Assembly: GCA_025997475.1 (NCBI GenBank)
Contig: BNUQ01000038.1
Location: 1 to 18,960 of the forward strand
DNA length: 18,960 bases
Source: Planctomycetales bacterium
GTDB taxonomy: Bacteria > Planctomycetota > SZUA-567
Reading direction: 5' to 3'
The notes below the pieces were generated by a model. That model saw nothing but the letters and a program-made list of their open reading frames with translations. It made no database searches and was not told the origin of the DNA. Position numbers and translations under genes: made by a program. Positions within the stretch are counted from its first letter, which is position 1. Each line of letters opens with the position of its first letter. Positions 14,493 to 18,960 of the stretch are shown here, piece after piece.

Positions 14493-16250
14493 ATGATGTC
14501 GCGTTTCAGCGTAAAAATCTGGGCGGTAATCGGCGTCGCGGTCGCGGTCATTGTCGCCGTCGTCGTTCTCGGCGCGGTCGCGCTTAACCGCTCGACGGCG
14601 GCGTTAGCCGAAGTGGCGTCCGCCGCGCCGAAAATTCTTGCCGCCGCCAATTTGTCCGCCGCCGCGCAACGGTGCGGGCAACTCCGCCGCGACCTGCTTG
14701 CCGCCGATGCCGCCGCGCGGGAAAAAATCGCCGCCGCGCTTGCCGCCGCCGACCAACAACTGCGCGACCAATTTGACGAATGGCGCCCCGCCGACGCCGA
14801 TAAATCCGCAATGTCCGCCCTGCGCAACGCGCTGGCGCAATTCAGCGCCGACCAGCGCGAGTTGCTCGCTCTCACGACCAGCGGTAATAATGCCGCCGAC
14901 GCCTCGCGCGCCGCCGACCCCGCTTACGCCGCCGCCGCCGACCGGTTGCGCGAACTCGCGAAAGACCTGCGCGCGTCCGAGGCGTTCATCGCCGACGAAA
15001 CCGGCGCGAAAGTCGATGAAATGTTGTGGTGGTTGCGCCGCTTGCAAGTCGCCGAAAAAAACGCCGTCCTGCGTGTCGCGCCGCCGGTCGCCGATTTTCG
15101 CGACGCGGCGACGCTCGCCCGCGACTTGGGACAAGGCGATAAATTGCCGCGCTCGTTGCGCGAGGCCGCCGCCGATTTCGCGCGGCAATTCGCCGCCGCC
15201 GCGCTCGCCAGCGAACAGGTCTTCGCCTTGACCAAAAACGGCGACGCCGCGAGCCGCTTTTTAGAGCGGACGCAACCGAACGTCGAAACCGTTACCGCGA
15301 CGCTCGCGCTTATGATGACCGCCGCGCAAAAAACGGTCGCCGACCGCGTCGCCGCCGCGCAAGATTTTTCCCGCCGGATGGCGCGTTGGCAAATGGCGAT
15401 TGCCGCGACGGGATTGTTAATCATTTTAATCGCGGGTTGGCGGCTCATTCGCCGTGCGGTGTTCGGCTTGCGCCTGTGCGCGCAACATTTGCGCGGCGCG
15501 GCGGAAGAAATTAACGACACGGCGGTGTCGATTACCTCCGCCAGTCAACTGCTCACCGACGGCACCGAGCGGCAGGCGCAGGCGCTCGCCGACACCGGCG
15601 AGTCGCTGACCCAAATCAGCGCCGTTACGCAAGAAAACGCCGACCGCACGCGCGCCGCCACCGAAACGTCCGCGCGCGCCGAGCAATTGCTGACGACCGG
15701 CGCGGAAGCGGTCGGCAAGATGACCGGCGCGATGCGTGAAATTTCCGACTCCGCGAAAAAAATCGGCGACATTATCAAAGCCATCGACGGCATCGCGTTT
15801 CAGACCAATTTACTCGCGCTGAACGCCGCCGTCGAAGCGGCGCGGGCGGGCGACGCGGGCAAAGGATTCGCGGTGGTCGCGGAGGAAGTCCGCTCGCTCG
15901 CCGGACGCTCGGCGCAGGCGGCGCGGGACACGACGACGTTGATTGAAGCCACCGTGCGCCGCATCAAAAACGGCGCGGGCTTGGCGAGCGAATTAGACCG
16001 CAATTTTCAGGAGATTCACGCGGAAAGCAGTCGCGTCAACGAGTGGGTCAATCAAATTATGACGGCGACGCGGCGGCAGACGACCGACTTGCAACAGTTC
16101 GGCAAAGCGGTCGCCGAGGTCGAGAATCACACGCAACAAAACGCCACCGGCGCGGCGGAAACCACCGACGCGGCGCAGGAACTCATCGCGCAAGCCGAGT
16201 TGCTCGGCGCGGTGATTGACGAAGTGGTGTGCATCACCGAAGGGCAGTAG
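14493..16250 (+). CDS. Methyl-accepting chemotaxis protein
   Basis: A 585-residue chemoreceptor. Transmembrane segment 1 is at residues about 9-31 (IWAVIGVAVAVIVAVVVLGAVAL). An Ala-rich helical periplasmic domain follows to about 300, and TM2 is at about 301-320 (MAIAATGLLIILIAG). The cytoplasmic coiled coil has the highly conserved hairpin tip DGIAFQTNLLALNAAVEAARAG (from about 432) continuing into GKGFAVVAEEVRSLAGRSA, which contacts CheA/CheW. No C-terminal CheR-docking pentapeptide is seen. The ligand is unknown. ATG 14493 is preferred because AGGA lies 8 bases upstream; the frame stays open back to 14391 but would cross the tandem repeats. It is divergent from cas3 and has no evident link to CRISPR. 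No che genes are in the window. Confidence 0.93.
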   Translation: MMSRFSVKIWAVIGVAVAVIVAVVVLGAVALNRSTAALAEVASAAPKILAAANLSAAAQRCGQLRRDLLAADAAAREKIAAALAAADQQLRDQFDEWRPADADKSAMSALRNALAQFSADQRELLALTTSGNNAADASRAADPAYAAAADRLRELAKDLRASEAFIADETGAKVDEMLWWLRRLQVAEKNAVLRVAPPVADFRDAATLARDLGQGDKLPRSLREAAADFARQFAAAALASEQVFALTKNGDAASRFLERTQPNVETVTATLALMMTAAQKTVADRVAAAQDFSRRMARWQMAIAATGLLIILIAGWRLIRRAVFGLRLCAQHLRGAAEEINDTAVSITSASQLLTDGTERQAQALADTGESLTQISAVTQENADRTRAATETSARAEQLLTTGAEAVGKMTGAMREISDSAKKIGDIIKAIDGIAFQTNLLALNAAVEAARAGDAGKGFAVVAEEVRSLAGRSAQAARDTTTLIEATVRRIKNGAGLASELDRNFQEIHAESSRVNEWVNQIMTATRRQTTDLQQFGKAVAEVENHTQQNATGAAETTDAAQELIAQAELLGAVIDEVVCITEGQ

Positions 16251-16252
16251 TC

Positions 16253-16373
16253 AATTAACAATTAACAATTAACAATTAAAAATTGCTGTCGGAGTAATTA
16301 TCAAAATTGCGCGAAGCGAAATTGAAAAATCAAACGCTAAAATTGTTAATTGTTAATTGTTAATTGTTAATTG
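16253..16373. repeat. Inverted pair of (TTAATTG)n heptamer repeats before fabI
   Basis: CAATTAACAATTAACAATTA at 16253 onward faces AATTGTTAATTGTTAATTG at about 16341-16373, enclosing about 60 nt that contains GCGCGAAGCGAAATT. The arms can pair over more than 20 bases. The right arm abuts GTGGAGG, just before the fabI start. It may act as a terminator-like hairpin for the upstream gene, a repeat element, or an AT-rich translation enhancer; none is shown. Confidence 0.75.
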
Positions 16374-16393
16374 TGGAGGAAGCGACGCCAAAA

Positions 16394-17185
16394 ATGTATG
16401 ACTTTTCCGGCAAAAATTTTCTGGTGGCGGGCGTGGCGAATAAAAAAAGCGTCGCCGCGCACATCGCGGCGCAACTGACGGCGTCCGGCGCGAATGTGAT
16501 TTTGTCGGTGCGTAGCGAAGCGCGCGCGGCAACGGCGGCGAAAATGTTTCCGCAGGCGGCGGTCGTCGTTTGCGATGTCGAAAACGAAGCCGACATCGCC
16601 GCGTTGCCGGAAAAAATCCGCGCGCGTTGTCCGGTGTTGCACGGTTTCGCGCATTCAATCGCGTTCGCCAATTACGCCGCCGGAATGAAACCGTTTCACG
16701 AGACGTCGCGGCGGGACTTTTTGCAGGCGGTCGATATTTCGTGTTTTTCGTTAATCGCGCTGGCGAACGCGCTGAAAGATTTGCTCGCAGACGACGCGAG
16801 CGTCGCCGCGATTTCGATTTCCTCGACGCGCACGGCGGCGCCGAATTACGGTTATATGGCGCCGATAAAAGCGGCGCTCGACAGTTCCGTGGTCTTTCTC
16901 GCCAAAAGTTTTTCGGCGTTCTCGCGCGTGCGGTTTAACTCGGTCAACGCCGGTTTGTTGAAAACGTCCGCCTCGGCGGGGATTCCCGATTACGTCAACA
17001 GTTATTTGTTTGCGGAAAAATTGACCTTGCGCCGCGAAAATTTGGCGACCGCCGAAGTCGCGCAGTTGGCGACCTTTTTGCTCAGTCCGCTCAGTAGCGG
17101 CATCAACGCGCAAAATATCGTCATCGACGCCGGTATGGGCGTGAATTCTTTTGACGAAAACATCATCCGGCTGGCGATGCGGTAA
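16394..17185 (+). CDS. fabI: Enoyl-[acyl-carrier-protein] reductase, FabI-like SDR
   Basis: A 263-residue short-chain dehydrogenase expected to reduce enoyl-ACP with NAD(P)H in the last step of fatty-acid elongation. The nucleotide-binding segment [15 protein letters not shown] (11-25) has the G-x-A-x-x-x-S-x-A form of FabI rather than the GxxxGxG of classical SDRs. DVENEADI and [13 protein letters not shown] are also FabI-like. The catalytic pair is Tyr152 and Lys159 with six residues between ([12 protein letters not shown]), as in FabI and unlike FabV. The C-terminus ([18 protein letters not shown]) departs from enterobacterial FabI. ATG 16394 opens the conserved fold; the GGAGG at 16375-16379 is 14 bases away, rather far, so a GTG at 16373 cannot be ruled out. 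Confidence 0.82.
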   Translation: MYDFSGKNFLVAGVANKKSVAAHIAAQLTASGANVILSVRSEARAATAAKMFPQAAVVVCDVENEADIAALPEKIRARCPVLHGFAHSIAFANYAAGMKPFHETSRRDFLQAVDISCFSLIALANALKDLLADDASVAAISISSTRTAAPNYGYMAPIKAALDSSVVFLAKSFSAFSRVRFNSVNAGLLKTSASAGIPDYVNSYLFAEKLTLRRENLATAEVAQLATFLLSPLSSGINAQNIVIDAGMGVNSFDENIIRLAMR

Positions 17186-17188
17186 ATT

Positions 17189-17301
17189 CAATTAACAATT
17201 GACAATTAACCATTAACAATTGTGGAGATTGACGGTCAAAATCGCTTCGCGAAATTTTAATAATCAACTCCGAAATTGTGAATTGTGAATTGTTAATTGC
17301 T
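17189..17301. repeat. Second inverted pair of heptamer AT repeats, before the DHH gene
   Basis: CAATTAACAATTGACAATTA at the left and GTGAATTGTGAATTGTTAATTG at the right, separated by about 55 nt holding CGCTTCGCGAAATTTT. This is the same architecture as 16253-16373, including the CGAAGCG/CGCTTCG core. The right arm ends 17 bases before the next ATG. Confidence 0.7.
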
Positions 17302-17317
17302 CTAACAAAGGCAAATT

Positions 17318-18301
17318 ATGCTTGACGATTTTCACCGTGTCGCCGCCGCGCTCGGAGACCTCAAAAGCGCCGTCATTGTGGCGCACGAGCGTCCCGACGG
17401 CGACGCGACCGGTAGTGCGCTCGGGCTCGCGCGGGCGCTCCGCGGTCGCGGAAAAAAAGTCGCGCTGACCGGTTTTATGCCGGCGCCGCGCCTTTACGAC
17501 TTTTTGTTTCAGCGCGGCGAACTCGTCAAACCGGCGAAAGATTTATTGCGCCAATACGAGGCGCTAATCGCGCTCGATTGCGGCGACGTTGCGCGGCTCG
17601 CGGCGTTTAGCGGCGAGGATTTAACCGCGCTGACCGTCATCAATATCGACCATCATCCGACGAACGACCGTTACGGCAACGTGGCGTGGATTGGCGAAAA
17701 TGTTTCCTCGACCGGCGAAATGATTTGCCAATTGTTGCCGTTGCTCGGCGTGGAATTGACCGTCGCGATTGCCGAGCCGCTGTGGGTGGCGCTGATTTCC
17801 GACACCGGCAATTTCAGTTACGCCAACACGACGCCGGCGACGTTGCGCACGGCGGCGGCGTTGCTCGCGGCGGGCGTGGACTGCAACAAAATTCATCGCG
17901 AACTGCACGAGAAACGGCAGTTGAACGAAGTGTTTTTAATGCGGCGGGCGCTCGAGAAATTGGAAATTTTGGCGGAGGGCAAACTCGGCTTGATTGCGCT
18001 CGCGCAACGCGACTTTGACGAATTTTCCGCCGACATCAACGCTCTGCCCGAAGCGGTGAGTTTGGCGCATTCGATTGACGGCGTGCAAATCGGGGCGTAT
18101 CTGCGCGAAATCGCCAAAGAAAATAAAATCAAGGTCAGTTTGCGTGGCTACGAACCGTTTGATATGGCGAAATTCAGCCAACAATTCGGCGGCGGCGGAC
18201 ACGCGCGCGCGGCGGGCTTCCATTTCACCGGCATCGGTCTCGCCGACGCCAAAGGTCGCGTCGTCGCCGCGCTAAGCAAATGGTTAAGGCAGGGGGAGTA
18301 G
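17318..18301 (+). CDS. DHH/DHHA1-family phosphoesterase (NrnA-like oligoribonuclease/pAp phosphatase)
   Basis: A 327-residue manganese-type phosphoesterase. DHH-domain motifs: VAHERPDGDATGSALG (His23, Asp27, Asp29), LIALDCGD (Asp87), the name-giving DHH at 111-113 (NIDHHPTNDRYG) and ISDTGNFSY (Asp162). The DHHA1 substrate-binding motif GGGGHARAAGF starts at 291. Length and motif order fit NrnA-type enzymes, which degrade short RNA oligonucleotides and dephosphorylate pAp. Cyclic-dinucleotide or pGpG hydrolysis by relatives is possible, and the exact substrate is not readable. The start has a modest site (AAAGG) 9 bases upstream. It follows fabI in the same direction and stops one base before the restriction gene on the other strand. 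Confidence 0.9.
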   Translation: MLDDFHRVAAALGDLKSAVIVAHERPDGDATGSALGLARALRGRGKKVALTGFMPAPRLYDFLFQRGELVKPAKDLLRQYEALIALDCGDVARLAAFSGEDLTALTVINIDHHPTNDRYGNVAWIGENVSSTGEMICQLLPLLGVELTVAIAEPLWVALISDTGNFSYANTTPATLRTAAALLAAGVDCNKIHRELHEKRQLNEVFLMRRALEKLEILAEGKLGLIALAQRDFDEFSADINALPEAVSLAHSIDGVQIGAYLREIAKENKIKVSLRGYEPFDMAKFSQQFGGGGHARAAGFHFTGIGLADAKGRVVAALSKWLRQGE

Positions 18302-18823
18302 TTATTGCGGAACCGGCAGACCTAATTTTGCCAGCGGAATGTATGCAAAATAATAGTGGCAATGAACGCTGTGGATGTAGTGTAAAACATCTTGGTATTC
18401 CGGTTTTCTAAACCAATCGCTCAACAAATACACATATTCTACTTCGATGTTTAGCGGCGCAAGCAATTTTTGATATTGCTTTTTCTTGAAGTCGCAAGTT
18501 TGCAATTTTTCATCGACCGAACCGGCGACGCGCTGGAATTTACATTCAATCACAAACAGCGTGTTATTGACGATGACGTAAATACTGTCGTCGGGCAACA
18601 ATTTTTTTGAGACGATATTTTGCCACCGAACATTCCGGCTTTCGAGAAAACGATAAAAATCGTGTTTCTTGAAAAGGTGCGCCACCAATTCGCCGGTAAA
18701 ATAAACTTTGCCGCCGACAACTTTGTAGCCGTCTTGTTGGGACAAAAAGGTCGCCAAATCCGTTTTGCCTTCAAAGACCAAGCCGGTTTTCGTATTGGCG
18801 CCGCCGATGCCGTCGCGAATCAT
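18302..18823 (-). CDS. Putative type II restriction endonuclease, PD-(D/E)XK fold
   Basis: A 173-residue protein without a recognised named homologue. The start MIRDGIGGANTKTGLVFEGK has the conserved Asn-Thr-Lys-Thr-Gly..Glu look of several type II enzymes. The nuclease core is Asp78/Asp79 (LLPDDSIYVIV) followed by Glu93-Cys94-Lys95 (NTLFVIECKFQ), a PD-(D/E)XK pattern with suitable spacing; Glu18 could be the extra acidic residue. Its ATG overlaps the stop of the upstream methyltransferase (ATGA), the usual coupled arrangement of restriction-modification genes. It is short for the class but ends naturally. Recognition sequence unknown. Confidence 0.75.
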   Translation of the reverse strand: MIRDGIGGANTKTGLVFEGKTDLATFLSQQDGYKVVGGKVYFTGELVAHLFKKHDFYRFLESRNVRWQNIVSKKLLPDDSIYVIVNNTLFVIECKFQRVAGSVDEKLQTCDFKKKQYQKLLAPLNIEVEYVYLLSDWFRKPEYQDVLHYIHSVHCHYYFAYIPLAKLGLPVPQ

Positions 18824-18960
18824 AACGCCTCCATAAAAATTTGTCGCTGATTTTTCACTTGCTCGTATCGCTTAATCGTCAAGTCAACAAATTGCCGGTC
18901 GATTTCACAGCCGATATATTTTCGGTCGCCGATAATTGCCGCGGCAATGCCGGTGGTGCC
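18820..18960 (-). CDS. DNA methyltransferase (N4/N6 type), C-terminal end
   Basis: The last 46 residues of a methyltransferase that continues beyond the window edge. GTTGIAAAIIGDRKYIGCEIDRQF is the S-adenosylmethionine-binding motif I (usually preceded by DPFxGS) with the following acidic residue. Its place at the C-terminus indicates a beta-class N4-cytosine or N6-adenine enzyme. Its TGA (18820-18822) overlaps the restriction gene's ATG. It should protect host DNA against the adjacent endonuclease. Confidence 0.85.
   Translation of the reverse strand, partial: GTTGIAAAIIGDRKYIGCEIDRQFVDLTIKRYEQVKNQRQIFMEAL

Noticed and set aside
1..18960. tRNA, rRNA or riboswitch genes
   Set aside because: No cloverleaf, rRNA-like or known riboswitch pattern was recognised on reading both strands.

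Overview
The window is bacterial. It has compact, moderately GC-rich coding regions and AT-rich gaps, and its gene content (methyl-accepting chemotaxis protein, hybrid histidine kinase, FabI-type reductase) suggests a signalling-rich, probably Gram-negative organism. I could not fix the phylum from sequence. The centre is a complete-looking type I-G (formerly I-U) CRISPR-Cas locus: cas3, a Csb3/Cas8-like gene, csb1 (cas7), csb2 (cas5-cas6), a cas4-cas1 fusion gene and cas2, all on the minus strand (14208 to 6649). It is followed in the same direction by a leader and a repeat-spacer array (6406 to 4795).

Layout. 1-1580: nested insertion-sequence debris. An IS1595-family end lies inside an IS3-family orfB. 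That orfB also carries a 112-bp MITE-like element, and the IS3 copy abuts the C-terminal part of an IS5-family transposase. 1621-1998: a second MITE-like element. 2138-4265: a hybrid histidine kinase and a V4R/haem-NO-like sensor protein. 4271-4762: a Nudix hydrolase on the minus strand, directly downstream of the array. 4795-6406: the CRISPR array. 6649-14208: cas genes. 14301-14336: a solitary degenerate CRISPR repeat upstream of cas3. 14493-18301: chemotaxis receptor, FabI-like enoyl-ACP reductase and DHH-family (NrnA-like) phosphoesterase, with heptameric AT-rich repeats in their gaps. 18302-18960: a PD-(D/E)XK restriction endonuclease and the end of a beta-class DNA methyltransferase, a second defence system.

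Three observations stand out. (1) The cas4-cas1 gene has lost its middle. About 47 Cas4 residues run out of frame into the C-terminal catalytic domain of Cas1, so adaptation is probably dead while the interference genes look intact. (2) A 413-bp TA-flanked MITE has jumped into one spacer. Removing it with one TA copy restores a 37-nt spacer and joins two array pieces into one of 17 repeats and 16 spacers. (3) A degenerate solo repeat, in array orientation, lies 92 nt upstream of cas3, where a CRISPR-repeat-like regulatory RNA could act. Three MITE-like elements share terminal repeats (consensus TAGTCGTTTGAYTTAAAAA) but have unrelated interiors. For two of them the boundaries are confirmed by what their removal restores: an IS3 reading frame and a CRISPR spacer.
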